This document shows positions 1-9,267 of a stretch of 47,255 nucleotides of DNA, one piece after another (position 1 is the stretch's first letter; each line of letters begins with the position of its first letter). The notes below the pieces were generated by a model. That model ran no database searches, was not told the origin of the DNA, and saw only the letters and a program-made list of their open reading frames with translations. Both the position numbers and the translations under genes were made by a program. The stretch comes from Phycicoccus avicenniae (GTDB taxonomy: Bacteria > Actinomycetota > Actinomycetes > Actinomycetales > Dermatophilaceae), in the NCBI RefSeq assembly GCF_018139485.1, contig NZ_JAGSNF010000018.1, positions 1-47,255 of the forward strand, in the 5' to 3' direction.

Positions 1-75
1 GCGGGGGCGGGGGGGGGGGGGGGGGGGGGGGGCGCGCCCCCGGGGCCGCCCCCCCCCCCCCCCCCCCCCCCCCCA
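1..75. repeat. Homopolymer G and C tracts at the window edge
   Basis: A run of 24 G (9-32) is followed by a short palindromic GGCGCGCC (31-38) and then a run of 26 C (49-74). The tract interrupts the last codons of hemW. Nothing biological is recognisable in it. A contig-end sequencing or assembly artefact is the simplest reading. Confidence 0.85.
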
Positions 76-1273
76 CGACCGTGTCGGCGAGCAGCCGACC
101 GCGCCGGGTGAGCACGACGCGGCGGTCGCGGACGGCCGCGGCGCCGTCGACGAGGCCCTCGGCGACGAGGCCCGCCACCGCCGTCCGCCCCTCGGGGCCC
201 AGCCGGTCCACCGCCAGCCCCTCGCGCAGCCGCACCCCGAGGAGCACCTCCTCGTCGTGTCGCTGCTCCTCGGTGAGCACCTCGCGCCCCGCGGCCGGTG
301 ACTCCCCCACCGCGAGCCGGGCGGCGTACGCCCGCGGGTGCTTGACGTTCCACCACCGCACCCCGCCGACGTGCGAGTGCGCGCCGGGGCCCACGCCCCA
401 CCAGTCGCCCCCGGACCAGTAGCCCTCGTTGTGGCGGCAGCGACCGGCCGGGGTCCGCGCCCAGTTGCTCACCTCGTACCAGTCGTACCCCGCCGCGACG
501 AGCGACTCGTCGGCCGCCTCGTACTTGTCCGCCTCGTCGTCGCCGTCCGGCAGCGGCAGCTCGCCGCGGCGCACCTGGGCGTCCATCCGGGTTCCGTCCT
601 CGACGACGAGCGCGTACGCGGACACGTGGTCGGGCTCGAGCGCCAGCGCCGCGTCGAGGCTCCTGCGCCAGTCCTCGAGCGTCTCCCCCGGCGTGCCGTA
701 GATGAGGTCGAGGCTCGTCGCCAGCCCGGCGTCGCGGGCCGCGTCCACGGCGGTGGCCACCCGCGCCGGATCGTGGGTCCGGTCGAGGGTCGCGAGGACG
801 TGCGGCACCGCCGACTGCATCCCGATGCTCACCCGGGTGAACCCGCCGTCGGCCAGCGCGCGCAGGTCGGCCGCCGTCACCGAGTCGGGGTTGGCCTCCG
901 TCGTCACCTCCGCGCCGGGGGCGAGCCCGAACCGCGCGCGCACCTCGTCGACGAGCCGCACGAGGTCGGCGGCCGGGAGCAGGGTCGGCGTCCCCCCGCC
1001 GACGAAGACGGTGTCGACGGCAGGTGCCCCGTCGCCCAGGACGCGGGCGGCGAGGTCGAGCTCGCCGACGGCGGTCGCGGCGAAGTCCTCCGTCGAGGCG
1101 CCGGGGCCGAGCTCGGGGAGGGTGTAGGTGTTGAAGTCGCAGTACCCGCAGCGCACGGCGCAGAACGGCACGTGGAGGTAGATGCCGAAGGGCCCGTCAC
1201 CGAGCCGGTCCGTCGCCGATGCGGGGAGCCGGCCGTCGTGCGGGGCGGGGTCGCCGTCGGGCAGTCGGGGCAC
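1..1273 (-). CDS. hemW: Radical SAM heme chaperone / HemN-like protein, 3' end lost at window edge
   Basis: HemW is a radical-SAM protein that binds heme and delivers it to membrane enzymes. It was formerly annotated as oxygen-independent coproporphyrinogen oxidase. From the GTG at 1273 the protein reads MPRLPDGDPAP and then HVPFCAVRCGYCDFNTY, which carries the CxxxCxxC iron-sulfur motif near residues 39-46. Further in are VFVGGGTPTLLP and SIGMQSAVPHVL, both typical of the HemN/HemW family. About 399 residues are believable, down to a GRLLADTVV tail near nt 77. Family members usually end within a few residues of that point, so only the last codons and stop appear to be replaced by the C tract. 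The phosphatase gene diverges 58 bp away. In actinobacteria hemW normally follows lepA; here three other genes lie between them. Confidence 0.9.
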   Translation of the reverse strand, partial: MPRLPDGDPAPHDGRLPASATDRLGDGPFGIYLHVPFCAVRCGYCDFNTYTLPELGPGASTEDFAATAVGELDLAARVLGDGAPAVDTVFVGGGTPTLLPAADLVRLVDEVRARFGLAPGAEVTTEANPDSVTAADLRALADGGFTRVSIGMQSAVPHVLATLDRTHDPARVATAVDAARDAGLATSLDLIYGTPGETLEDWRRSLDAALALEPDHVSAYALVVEDGTRMDAQVRRGELPLPDGDDEADKYEAADESLVAAGYDWYEVSNWARTPAGRCRHNEGYWSGGDWWGVGPGAHSHVGGVRWWNVKHPRAYAARLAVGESPAAGREVLTEEQRHDEEVLLGVRLREGLAVDRLGPEGRTAVAGLVAEGLVDGAAAVRDRRVVLTRRGRLLADTVVGGGGGGGGAAPGARPPPPPPPPPP

Positions 1274-1318
1274 CGCCTCATCGTGTCACCCGCCGCGGGG
1301 CCCGTCCGCGCCCGGACC

Positions 1319-1324
1319 TAGGAT
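1319..1324 (+). promoter_or_regulatory. Putative -10 element (TAGGAT) of a leaderless transcript
   Basis: TAGGAT ends exactly 7 nt before the ATG at 1332, which would place transcription start on the start codon. No convincing -35 hexamer or Shine-Dalgarno sequence is visible. Confidence 0.5.
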
Positions 1325-1331
1325 CGGCCCC

Positions 1332-2117
1332 ATGCCGGAACGCTGGATCCACCTCGACGGTCTCGTCAACATGCGCGACCTCGGCGGGCTGCCGACCCGC
1401 GACGGGGGCACCGTCGTCCCGCGCCGGCTCATCCGGTCCGACAACCTCCAGGACCTCACCCCGCAGGACGTCGACCGGCTCGTCGGCGAGCTCGGGGTCA
1501 CCGACGTCGTCGACCTGCGCACCGAGACCGAGCTCCACCTCGAGGGCGAGGGCCCGCTGCGTCGCGTCGATGCTCTGACGCACCACCACCACTCGCTCCT
1601 GCCACGGCGCGAGCCGCTCACGGCCGACGAGGTCGCCGCCCGCGCGTTGGCCCTGCCGCCGCGCGAGGAGCGCTCACCGCAGGGCGCGCAGTTCTGGACC
1701 GAGCACTACCTCGGCTACCTCGCGAAGCGCCCCGACTCGGTGTCGGCGGCGATGTCCGTCGTCGCCGACGCGGCGGGCGCCGCCGTCGTCCACTGCGCGG
1801 CGGGCAAGGACCGCACCGGCACCGTCGTCGCGATGTGCCTCGACGTCGCGGGTGTCCCCACGGAGGAGATCGTCGCCGACTACGTCCTGTCCGCCGAGCG
1901 GATCGAGGCGATCATCGCCCGCATCGTCACCACGGACAGCCACGGGCCCGCCCTGGCCCGCCAGGCGGTCGCCGACCAGACCCCGCAGGCCGAGACCATG
2001 ACCGCGATCCTCGAGGCCGTCCGGGACGGCTGGGGCGGGGCCGAGGGGTGGCTGCGCGACCAGGGCTGGACGTCCGAGGACGTCGACCGCCTGCGCCGAC
2101 GGCTCACCCGCGCCTGA
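1332..2117 (+). CDS. Tyrosine/serine protein phosphatase (DSP-like, IphP/MptpB type)
   Basis: This 261-residue protein begins MPERWIHLDGLVNMRDLGG. The NxRDLGG stretch near residue 16 is the N-terminal hallmark of the Y_phosphatase3 family, which includes mycobacterial MptpB. The catalytic P-loop reads HCAAGKDRTG, with the nucleophile at Cys155, and matches HCxxGKDRTG. Expected activity is removal of phosphate from phosphotyrosine, phosphoserine or phosphoinositide; the natural substrate cannot be read from sequence. No signal peptide is seen. The ATG is preferred because a TAGGAT hexamer lies 7 nt upstream and the conserved domain starts immediately. A weak hairpin-like stretch follows the stop, before the Nudix gene. 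Confidence 0.9.
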   Translation: MPERWIHLDGLVNMRDLGGLPTRDGGTVVPRRLIRSDNLQDLTPQDVDRLVGELGVTDVVDLRTETELHLEGEGPLRRVDALTHHHHSLLPRREPLTADEVAARALALPPREERSPQGAQFWTEHYLGYLAKRPDSVSAAMSVVADAAGAAVVHCAAGKDRTGTVVAMCLDVAGVPTEEIVADYVLSAERIEAIIARIVTTDSHGPALARQAVADQTPQAETMTAILEAVRDGWGGAEGWLRDQGWTSEDVDRLRRRLTRA

Positions 2118-2260
2118 CGGACCCGAGCCCCCTGCTCGGCGGCACGCCCGGCGCGGCGGGCCCTCGCCCACGGTGGGCGGTGACGACGCCCTGGACCGGG
2201 ACGGTGCCGCCGGTCCGTCCCGGCAGGCTCCCGGCAGGCTCCCGGCGGGTACGGCGCGAC

Positions 2261-2266
2261 TACGGT
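2261..2266 (+). promoter_or_regulatory. Putative -10 element (TACGGT) of a leaderless transcript
   Basis: TACGGT is followed by 6 nt and then the GTG at 2273. A tandem repeat of CCGGCAGGCT lies about 20 bp upstream (about 2220-2241). Confidence 0.45.
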
Positions 2267-2272
2267 GGCGGG

Positions 2273-2857
2273 GTGAGCGCCCAGCCCCTGCCCGGCCAGC
2301 CGGGCTTCGTCCGACCGGACCCCCGGGACCGGCCGCGCATCGCCCGGCGGGCGGTCCGGCTGCTCGTGCGCGACCCTCGGGGCCGGGTCCTGCTCTTCCT
2401 CGACTCCGACCACGGCCTCGAGCCGTCGGTGCACTTCTGGGACACCCCCGGCGGAGGCGTCGACCCGGGCGAGACCGACCGCGAGGCCGCGGTCCGGGAG
2501 CTCGCGGAGGAGACCGGTGTCGTCCTGTCCCCCGACGCCGTCCGCGGGCCCGTCCTCGAGCGGCTCGTCGTCCACGGCTACAGCGACAAGGTCGTGGACC
2601 AGACCGAGGTCTGGTTCGTCGTCGACACCCCCGCCTTCCAGGTCGACCCGTCCGGGTACACCGAGGAGGAGCGCCTCTGCATCGTCGACACCCGGTGGTG
2701 GGACCCCGCCGACCTGGACACCGCCACCGAGGCCGTGTGGCCGGCCGACGTCCCGGCCCTGCTCGCCCTCGCCGCCGACGCCGACCGCTGGAGGGACGGC
2801 CCGGTCCCGGGGTCGTCGGTCGAGGAGTCGACGGTCCCCGACGGCGCGCAGGCCTGA
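2273..2857 (+). CDS. Nudix hydrolase
   Basis: This 194-residue protein carries a full Nudix box, beginning GGGVDPGETDREAAVREL and ending AEETGV. It matches Gx5Ex7REUxEExGU, so it should coordinate magnesium and hydrolyse a nucleoside diphosphate linked to another group. The RVLLF and WDTPGG strands before the box are typical of the fold. The substrate class (NTP clean-up, NADH, ADP-ribose or mRNA cap) cannot be assigned. The GTG start follows a TACGGT hexamer by 6 nt and has no clear Shine-Dalgarno. The protein is probably cytosolic. The gene is followed by a strong hairpin and then the GNAT gene, so it may be transcribed alone. Confidence 0.9.
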   Translation: MSAQPLPGQPGFVRPDPRDRPRIARRAVRLLVRDPRGRVLLFLDSDHGLEPSVHFWDTPGGGVDPGETDREAAVRELAEETGVVLSPDAVRGPVLERLVVHGYSDKVVDQTEVWFVVDTPAFQVDPSGYTEEERLCIVDTRWWDPADLDTATEAVWPADVPALLALAADADRWRDGPVPGSSVEESTVPDGAQA

Positions 2858-2859
2858 GC

Positions 2860-2890
2860 GGCGGCCCACCGGGACAACCCGGTGGCCGCC
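2860..2890 (+). terminator. Hairpin terminator candidate after the Nudix gene
   Basis: A GGCGGCC-rich arm pairs over 13 bp with its inverse (one bulged C) around an ACAA loop, starting 3 nt after the stop codon. No U-tract follows, as is usual for actinobacterial terminators. Confidence 0.55.
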
Positions 2891-2917
2891 GGGCGCCCGA
2901 CCTGCCACCGTGGGCCG

Positions 2918-3733
2918 GTGGACCTTCTCACGACCAGACCCCGGTGGGCCGGGCTCGTCGGCCCCGGCATCTGGACCGACCTCGTCGTCTCCTCCCTCAC
3001 CGGCTCCGAGGTGCACGACGAGGGCGACCACCTCCGGGTCGTCACCCCCGACAACCCCACGTTCCGCTGGGGCAACTACCTCGACGTCCTCGACCCCGAC
3101 CGGGCCGACGACGTCGACCTCTGGCTGCGCCGGTTCGAGCGCGCCTTCCCGCACGCACGCCACCGCACCGTGGGCCTGCCCGGGCCGGTCGCGCCGGCGT
3201 GGACCGAGCGTGGGTTCGAGCCCGACGTCGTCGTCACCCTCCTCGCCGACGGGCCCGTGCGGGAGGTGCCGCTGCCCGAGGGCTACGTCGTCCGCGAGCT
3301 GGGGCGGGAGGCGGCGTGGTCGGACGCCGTCGGCCTCGTCGCGACCCACGACGACGGGTCGGAGTCGGCGCAGGAGCACCGGGTCTTCCTCGAGCGACAG
3401 GCGGACGCGAGGCGCCGCGCCGTCGAGGCCGGGCACGCCTGGTTCGCCCTCGTCACCCACGGGGACACCCCGGTGGCCCACCTCGGGATCGTGCGGTGCG
3501 GTCCGGTGGGGCGCTTCCAGTCCGTCCTCACCCACCCCGACCACCGCGGGCGCGGACTCGCCGGGCACCTCGTCGGACGGGCCGCCGCCTGGGTGCGGGC
3601 CCACGGCGCGCAGGGGCTCGTCATCGTCACCGAGGAGCACAACCCCGCGGGCCGGCTCTACCGCTCCCTCGGCTTCGACGGGACGGAGCTGTCCTACGGG
3701 GTGAGCGTCCCCGACGTCGACCGTCTCGCCTGA
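2918..3733 (+). CDS. GNAT-family N-acetyltransferase
   Basis: This is a 271-residue protein. The last 130 residues hold a GNAT fold: VLTHPDHRGRGLAGHLVGRA contains the acetyl-CoA pyrophosphate loop (R-G-R-G-L-A), and EEHNPAGRLYRSLGF is the usual motif B end. The first 140 residues (WTDLVVSSLTG, FRWGNYLDV) form a separate domain common in actinobacterial homologues but of unknown role. It should transfer an acetyl group from acetyl-CoA to a small molecule or protein; the acceptor is unknown. The GTG at 2918 was chosen because the conserved part begins directly after it. The 3' end overlaps the convergent MFS gene by 40 bp. Confidence 0.82.
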   Translation: MDLLTTRPRWAGLVGPGIWTDLVVSSLTGSEVHDEGDHLRVVTPDNPTFRWGNYLDVLDPDRADDVDLWLRRFERAFPHARHRTVGLPGPVAPAWTERGFEPDVVVTLLADGPVREVPLPEGYVVRELGREAAWSDAVGLVATHDDGSESAQEHRVFLERQADARRRAVEAGHAWFALVTHGDTPVAHLGIVRCGPVGRFQSVLTHPDHRGRGLAGHLVGRAAAWVRAHGAQGLVIVTEEHNPAGRLYRSLGFDGTELSYGVSVPDVDRLA

Positions 3734-4941
3734 GCCCGGCGCCGGGCCAGCAGCCGGGAGACGACGAGGACGCCGCTCCCGAGGACCACGAGACCGGCAC
3801 AGCCGGCGAACACCCCGGTGTAGCCGAACGCCGATCCGCCGCCGACGGCGAGCACCGGGCCGGCGACGATCGCCCCGACCCGGGTCGTGTTCATGAAGAG
3901 CGAGGACGCGAGCCCGGGCCGGCCGACGACGTCCTGGTAGAGCGTGAGGCCGACCCCGGACATCGTCGCGATGTACACGGCGTTGAGCACCTGCCCCCCG
4001 ACGAGGACCACCTGGCTGCCGACCGTGAGCAGGAGCGCGTAGTAGGTGAGCCCGGCGACGCAGCCCACGCCGACGAGCCGCCAGGACCCGAAGCGGCGGG
4101 TGAGCCGGCCGAGCGAGAGGAGCAGCGGGATCTCCAGGGCGGCGCAGGTGCCGAGCGCGATGCCGCTCCACTCGACGTGCAGCCCGAGGACCTCGGTGAC
4201 GTAGAGCGGCATCACCGCGACCGAGGCCGTGACGGCCGCCATGAGCGCGACGAAGGTCCCGAGCAGGGCGAGGACCGCCGGGCGCCGCAGCGTCACCGAC
4301 ATCCGGTCACCCCGGGGCGGCGGGGCGCCCGCGTGCCGGGACCGGGCGTGCCGGACGGTCATGAGCCGGGTGAGGCCCAGACCGACGAGACCGAGCCCCG
4401 CGATCGACCACAGGACGGCGCGGGACCCACCGGCGCCGATGATGAACGCGGCGAGCGGCGGTCCGCCGACCCAGGACAGCGAGAAGATCGCGCGGGTGCG
4501 CATCACCTGGTCCGGGGTGGCCCCGGTGTGCCGCTGGTGGGCGAAGATCAGCCCGATCGCGACACCGGCCGGACCGCCGAGCGCGACTAGCGCGAGGACG
4601 GCCAGCTCGAGGGTCGGCGCGAGCGCCAGGGCGGTGACGAGCGCGATGGTGAACCCGCCGCACCACAGCAGCGGCCGCAGGTAGTCGCCCTTGCGGTCGG
4701 CCCGGGTCGGCACGACGAGCGTCGCGACGAACGCGCTGGAGTTGTACGCCGCGAGCGCCACCCCGATCTGGGTGGCGTCGGCGTCGTAGAGCGCGGCGAG
4801 GATGATCCCGATCGCCGGGGTGAGGAACGCGAACTGCGTGCCCCAGAGCAGCGCCGACAGCGGCAGCAGCAGCCGGGTGGTCGGGAGGTCCTCGACGGGG
4901 TGGTGGGGAGCGACGGTGCTCGGGGCGGCGGGGGCACTCAC
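3694..4941 (-). CDS. MFS transporter, sugar-efflux (SetB-like) type
   Basis: This 415-residue integral membrane protein has about twelve hydrophobic segments, starting with [22 protein letters not shown]. The signature [20 protein letters not shown] in the first half and the overall layout resemble the sugar-efflux (SetA/SetB) branch of the major facilitator superfamily. A proton-driven exporter of sugars or drugs is likely; the substrate is not determinable. The start is a GTG at 4941 whose GTGA overlaps the lepA stop, so translation is probably coupled to lepA. The 3' end runs 40 bp into the convergent GNAT gene. A different MFS subfamily is possible. Confidence 0.82.
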   Translation of the reverse strand: MSAPAAPSTVAPHHPVEDLPTTRLLLPLSALLWGTQFAFLTPAIGIILAALYDADATQIGVALAAYNSSAFVATLVVPTRADRKGDYLRPLLWCGGFTIALVTALALAPTLELAVLALVALGGPAGVAIGLIFAHQRHTGATPDQVMRTRAIFSLSWVGGPPLAAFIIGAGGSRAVLWSIAGLGLVGLGLTRLMTVRHARSRHAGAPPPRGDRMSVTLRRPAVLALLGTFVALMAAVTASVAVMPLYVTEVLGLHVEWSGIALGTCAALEIPLLLSLGRLTRRFGSWRLVGVGCVAGLTYYALLLTVGSQVVLVGGQVLNAVYIATMSGVGLTLYQDVVGRPGLASSLFMNTTRVGAIVAGPVLAVGGGSAFGYTGVFAGCAGLVVLGSGVLVVSRLLARRRAQARRSTSGTLTP

Positions 4942-6791
4942 TTCTTCGTGGCGTCGGCGCCGCCGTCGGAGGTGAGGGCGGCGATGAACGCCTCCGGCGG
5001 CACCTCGACCGAGCCGATGTTCTTCATCCGCTTCTTGCCGGCCTTCTGCTTCTCGAGCAGCTTGCGCTTGCGGGAGATGTCACCGCCGTAGCACTTGGCG
5101 AGGACGTCCTTGCGGATGGCCCGGATGTTCTCGCGGGCGATGATCCGCGCCCCGACGGCGGCCTGGATGGGCACCTCGAACTGCTGCCTCGGGATGAGCT
5201 CCTTGAGCTTGCCGGCCATCATGACGCCGTAGCCGTAGGCGCGGTCCTTGTGGACGATGGCCGAGAAGGCGTCGACCGGTTCGCCCTGGAGGAGGATGTC
5301 GACCTTGACGAGGTCGGCGGCCTGGTCGCCGTCCGGCTCGTAGTCGAGGGAGGCGTACCCCTTGGTGCGCGACTTCAGCTGGTCGAAGAAGTCGAACACG
5401 ACCTCGGCGAGCGGCAGCGTGTAGCGCATCTCGACGCGGTCCTCGGAGAGGTAGTCCATCCCGAGCAGCGTGCCGCGCTTGCCCTGGCACAGCTCCATGA
5501 TGGCGCCGATGAACTCGCTCGGGGCGAGCACCGTGGTGCGCACCTTCGGCTCGCGGACCTCGGCGACCTTGCCCGTCGGGAACTCGCTGGGGTTCGTCAC
5601 GAGGACCTCGGTCCCGTCCTCCATCGTCACGTCGTAGACGACGTTCGGCTGGGTGGAGATGAGCGCGAGGTCGAACTCGCGCTCGAGCCGCTCACGGACG
5701 ATCTCGAGGTGCAGCAGGCCGAGGAAGCCGCACCGGAAGCCGAAGCCGAGGGCGACGGAGGTCTCGGGTTCGTAGACGAGCGCGGCGTCGTTGAGCTTGA
5801 GCTTGTCGAGGGCCTCGCGCAGGTCCGGGTAGTCCGAGCCGTCGAGCGGGAACAGCCCCGAGAAGACCATCGGCTTGGGGTCGCGGTACCCGCCGAGGGC
5901 GTCGGTGGCCGGCTTGCCCGCGTTCGTCACGGTGTCGCCGACCTTGGACTGGCGGACGTCCTTGACGCCGGTGATGAGGTAGCCGACCTCGCCGACGCCG
6001 AGACCGTCGGAAGGCTTGGGCTCCGGGGAGATGACGCCGATCTCGAGGAGCTCGTGCGTCGCCTTCGTCGACATCATCGCGATCCGCTCGCGCGGGGTGA
6101 GGTGGCCGTCGACGACCCGGACGTACGTGACGACGCCGCGGTAGGTGTCGTACACGGAGTCGAAGATCATCGCCCGGGCGGGGGCGTCGGCGTCGCCGGT
6201 GGGAGCCGGGACCTGGTGGACGATCGCGTCGAGCAACGGCTCGACGCCCTGGCCCGTCTTGCCCGAGACCTGGAAGCAGTCCTCGGGGTCGCAGCCGATG
6301 AGGCCGGCGAGCTCCTCGGCGTACTTCTCGGGCTGGGCCGCGGGGAGGTCGATCTTGTTGAGGACCGGGATGATCGTGAGGTCGTTCTCCATCGCCAGGT
6401 AGAGGTTGGCGAGGGTCTGGGCCTCGATCCCCTGGGCCGCGTCGACGAGGAGGATCGCGCCCTCGCACGCCGCGAGGCTGCGGGAGACCTCGTAGGTGAA
6501 GTCGACGTGGCCGGGGGTGTCGATCATGTTGAGGACGTGGCTGCTGCCGTCGACCTCCCAGGGCATGCGCACCGCCTGGGACTTGATCGTGATGCCCCGC
6601 TCGCGCTCGATGTCCATCCGGTCGAGATACTGCGCCCGCATCGCGCGGTCGTCGACGATGCCGGTGATCTGGAGCATCCGGTCCGCGAGCGTCGACTTGC
6701 CGTGGTCGATGTGGGCGATGATGCAGAAGTTGCGGATCGCCTCCGGCGGCGTCGCGTGCGGCGGCAGCACGGTGCTGGCACGGGGAGACAC
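4938..6791 (-). CDS. lepA: Elongation factor 4 (LepA), back-translocating GTPase
   Basis: LepA/EF4 is a ribosome-associated GTPase that remodels stalled or mistranslocated ribosomes. This 617-residue protein is full length for the family. The G1 motif AHIDHGKST lies near residue 24, DTPGHVDF is G3 and NKIDLP is G4. The LepA-specific C-terminal domain ends with the basic stretch [20 protein letters not shown]. The GTG at 6791 ([12 protein letters not shown]) fits family length; a GAGGA sequence sits about 11 nt upstream. A longer reading from 6845 adds 18 unconserved residues. The MFS gene follows with a 4-nt overlap, and the sugar-import operon diverges upstream. Confidence 0.97.
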   Translation of the reverse strand: MSPRASTVLPPHATPPEAIRNFCIIAHIDHGKSTLADRMLQITGIVDDRAMRAQYLDRMDIERERGITIKSQAVRMPWEVDGSSHVLNMIDTPGHVDFTYEVSRSLAACEGAILLVDAAQGIEAQTLANLYLAMENDLTIIPVLNKIDLPAAQPEKYAEELAGLIGCDPEDCFQVSGKTGQGVEPLLDAIVHQVPAPTGDADAPARAMIFDSVYDTYRGVVTYVRVVDGHLTPRERIAMMSTKATHELLEIGVISPEPKPSDGLGVGEVGYLITGVKDVRQSKVGDTVTNAGKPATDALGGYRDPKPMVFSGLFPLDGSDYPDLREALDKLKLNDAALVYEPETSVALGFGFRCGFLGLLHLEIVRERLEREFDLALISTQPNVVYDVTMEDGTEVLVTNPSEFPTGKVAEVREPKVRTTVLAPSEFIGAIMELCQGKRGTLLGMDYLSEDRVEMRYTLPLAEVVFDFFDQLKSRTKGYASLDYEPDGDQAADLVKVDILLQGEPVDAFSAIVHKDRAYGYGVMMAGKLKELIPRQQFEVPIQAAVGARIIARENIRAIRKDVLAKCYGGDISRKRKLLEKQKAGKKRMKNIGSVEVPPEAFIAALTSDGGADATKK

Positions 6792-6900
6792 GGGCGGTCG
6801 AGTCCTCGGGGTCGCGGGGTCAGGGCACTCCTGCCAGTCTCCCACGTCGCGGCGTGCAACCCGAACCGGTGACGGGAGCGGCCCGCGCCGAGGTTCGACA

Positions 6901-6928
6901 GGGTCGGGTCGGATCCGGGTCGGGTCGG
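6901..6928 (+). repeat. 12-bp direct repeats beside the importer promoter
   Basis: GGGTCGGGTCGG occurs at 6901-6912 and again at 6917-6928, a 16-bp period, ending directly against the putative -35 element. The position suits an activator or repressor site, but chance in GC-rich DNA is possible. Confidence 0.4.
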
Positions 6929-6957
6929 TGACCGACGTCCTCGCTCGCGCCTAGAGT
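6929..6957 (+). promoter_or_regulatory. Sigma-A-type promoter of the sugar ABC operon
   Basis: TGACCG (6929-6934), a 17-bp spacer and TAGAGT (6952-6957) give a good housekeeping promoter. They leave a leader of about 65 nt before the GTG at 7028, which has its own GGAGG. Confidence 0.55.
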
Positions 6958-7027
6958 CGTCTCGTCCGTGGTCGAGCAGCGTGCCCGGGCCTTCTCCCAT
7001 GCCAGCACGACAGACCAGGAGGCCCCC

Positions 7028-8326
7028 GTGCCGCTCACCCGTCGCCAGCTCCTGTCCGCCGGCGGAGTCGCCGCCGCCCCCTTCGCGCTCGGCGCCTGCG
7101 CGGGCTTCTCGACGTCCGGCGACGACGCCTCCACCGACGAGGGTGGGATCACCTTCACGACGTGGGGCACCGACGCCGAGCTCGCAGGCTTCCGGGCCGC
7201 GATCGCCTCGTTCCAGGAGGCGGAGGGTGCCACCGTCACCCTCAACGCCGTCCCCTACGAGCAGATGTTCACGACGATCGACGCCCAGATCCAGGCCGGC
7301 AACCCGCCGGACGTCTTCCGGGTGCCGTACTACACCTTCGGCAGCTACGCGGGCCAGGACCAGCTCCTCGACCTGACTCCCCACCTGCCCGAGGGGTTCG
7401 CCGACCGGTTCACCCCGCAGGCGTGGCAGGCGGTCCAGCGCGAGGGGGCCCCCTACGGCGTGCCCCACCACACCGACACGTCGGTGATCCTCTACAACGA
7501 GGACCTCCTGTCGCAGGCCGGCGTCGCTTCGGTCCCGACCTCCATCGAGGACGCCTGGTCCTGGGAGGAGTTCCTCGAGGTCTCCCGCCGGGTCAAGGGC
7601 TCGCTGCCGGACGGTGCGTGGCCGTTCGCCTACAACTGGCAGGGCAACGGGGTCACCCGGTGGCTCAGCTGGCTGTTCGAGGCCGACGGCCGCTTCCTCG
7701 AGGACGACCTCGTGACCGCCGCCATCGACTCCGACGCCGGGGCCCGGGCGGTGCGGTTCACCCAGGGGTTCTTCACCGACGACCTCGTCCCGCCGAACAG
7801 CTCGGTGAAGTCCTCGACCTACGCCGCGGACATCTGGTACTCCCGCACGACGGCGATGAACTTCGCGGGGGCCTTCCTCGTCCCGGACGCCACCTCGACC
7901 CTCGACTTCCCGTGGGGTGCGACCTTCCCGCCGCGGGACGTCCGGTCCGCCGGCGACTTCGGCGGCAACGCCCTCGTCGCGACGAAGGACGTCCGCGACC
8001 CCGGTCTCGTCGCGCGGTTCCTCGACCACGTGACGGAGCGCGAGCAGATGGAGACGTTCTGCGCCGGCGCCTCGCTCCTGCCGACGCGTGCGGACCTCAT
8101 CGAGTCCGGCATCGACTTCGAGGTCCGCCCGGAGCTCGCGCCCGTCTTCCTCCAGCAGGCCGCCGCCGTCCTGCCGCAGGACTCCGGCCAGGTCGCCTCC
8201 CCCTCGATGTCCGCGATCATCACGGTGCTCCAGGACGAGCTCGAGCGGGCGTTCGTCGGTGGACGCGGCGTCGACGCGACCGTCCAGGCGCTCTCGAGCG
8301 GCATCGGCGAGGCGACGGCACGGTGA
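7028..8326 (+). CDS. Extracellular solute-binding lipoprotein of a CUT1 sugar ABC importer
   Basis: This 432-residue protein captures a sugar outside the membrane and hands it to the two permeases downstream. The N-terminus MPLTRRQLLSAGGVAAAP has twin arginines, and a lipobox LGAC (Cys24) follows, so it is probably a Tat-exported lipoprotein. The mature part (ITFTTWGTDAELAGF, PYGVPHHTDTSVILYNEDL) matches family-1 solute-binding proteins for oligosaccharides or glycerol-phosphates. The GTG at 7028 has GGAGG five bases upstream, which decides the start over an upstream in-frame GTG. The stop overlaps the first permease as GTGA. No ATPase gene follows. Confidence 0.92.
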   Translation: MPLTRRQLLSAGGVAAAPFALGACAGFSTSGDDASTDEGGITFTTWGTDAELAGFRAAIASFQEAEGATVTLNAVPYEQMFTTIDAQIQAGNPPDVFRVPYYTFGSYAGQDQLLDLTPHLPEGFADRFTPQAWQAVQREGAPYGVPHHTDTSVILYNEDLLSQAGVASVPTSIEDAWSWEEFLEVSRRVKGSLPDGAWPFAYNWQGNGVTRWLSWLFEADGRFLEDDLVTAAIDSDAGARAVRFTQGFFTDDLVPPNSSVKSSTYAADIWYSRTTAMNFAGAFLVPDATSTLDFPWGATFPPRDVRSAGDFGGNALVATKDVRDPGLVARFLDHVTEREQMETFCAGASLLPTRADLIESGIDFEVRPELAPVFLQQAAAVLPQDSGQVASPSMSAIITVLQDELERAFVGGRGVDATVQALSSGIGEATAR

Positions 8327-9267
8327 CGACGACGGCGCGCACGGGCGCCGCACCGCCCGCGGCGCCCGCTCGCCCCGACGGCGGGGGCCGGCGTCCCGGC
8401 GCCCGGCGCGAGGCCTTGACGGGGTACGGGTTCCTCGCCCCGCTGCTCGTGCTCGTCGGCACCTTCGTCGCGGTGCCCCTCCTCGGGGCGGCCGCGCTGA
8501 GCCTGCAGCGCACGAACGGCTTCGGCGAGGGGACGTGGGTCGGCGCCGAGAACTACCTGCGCCTGGCCTCGGACCCGGTCTTCTGGCGCGCCTGCCTCAA
8601 CACGGTGCTCTTCACTGTCATCGTCACCCCGGCCTCGATGGCCCTCGGCCTGGGCGCCGCGGTGCTCCTTAACTCGGTGCTGCCCGCCCGGGCGCTGTTC
8701 CGCTCGGTCCTCATCCTGCCGATGGCGGTCTCGGGCGTCGCGACGGCGCTCATCGGGGTCCTCGTCTTCGACCAGAACAGCGGCATCGCCGACGGCCTGC
8801 TCCGGGCGCTCGGGCTGCCGACGGTCGACTGGCAGTCCGACGGTGTCGCCGCGTTCGCGTCCGTCGTCCTCGTGACCCTGTGGTGGCGCACCGGCTTCAA
8901 CATGCTCATCTACCTCGCGGGGCTCCAGGGCATCGACGCCGAGCTCATCGAGGCCGCGACCCTCGACGGCGCCGGACCGTGGCAGCGGTTCCGGTACGTC
9001 GTCGTGCCGATGCTCGGGCCGTCGTCCTTCTTCCTCGTCATCATGAACGTCATCTACTCCTTCCAGGTGTTCGACATCGTCTTCGTCCTCACCGGGGGCG
9101 GGCCGCAGAACGCGACGACGGTCCTCGTGACCTACGCCTACGACAACGGCTTCGTCGTCCGGGACCAGGGCTACGCCGCGACCATCGGCGTGGTCCTGCT
9201 CCTCGTGAGCCTGCTCTTCACCGGCCTGCGCTGGCGGACGAGCCGGACCCGGGACCTCGTCGGATGA
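8323..9267 (+). CDS. Sugar ABC transporter permease (MalF/UgpA-like)
   Basis: This 314-residue inner-membrane permease has about six transmembrane segments after a basic, disordered N-terminus of about 30 residues. The EAA loop EAATLDGAGPWQRF, which docks the ATPase, lies near residue 210. The GGGPQNATTVL stretch is typical of MalF-type subunits of carbohydrate importers (CUT1). The GTG start overlaps the binding-protein stop (GTGA), and its own stop overlaps the next start (ATGA), so the three genes form a coupled operon. The partner ATPase must be encoded elsewhere. Confidence 0.93.
   Translation: MTTTARTGAAPPAAPARPDGGGRRPGARREALTGYGFLAPLLVLVGTFVAVPLLGAAALSLQRTNGFGEGTWVGAENYLRLASDPVFWRACLNTVLFTVIVTPASMALGLGAAVLLNSVLPARALFRSVLILPMAVSGVATALIGVLVFDQNSGIADGLLRALGLPTVDWQSDGVAAFASVVLVTLWWRTGFNMLIYLAGLQGIDAELIEAATLDGAGPWQRFRYVVVPMLGPSSFFLVIMNVIYSFQVFDIVFVLTGGGPQNATTVLVTYAYDNGFVVRDQGYAATIGVVLLLVSLLFTGLRWRTSRTRDLVG

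Noticed and set aside
1-75. Telomere-like inverted G/C ends
   Set aside because: No terminal-protein gene or ordered palindromes. Pure homopolymers inside hemW fit an artefact better.
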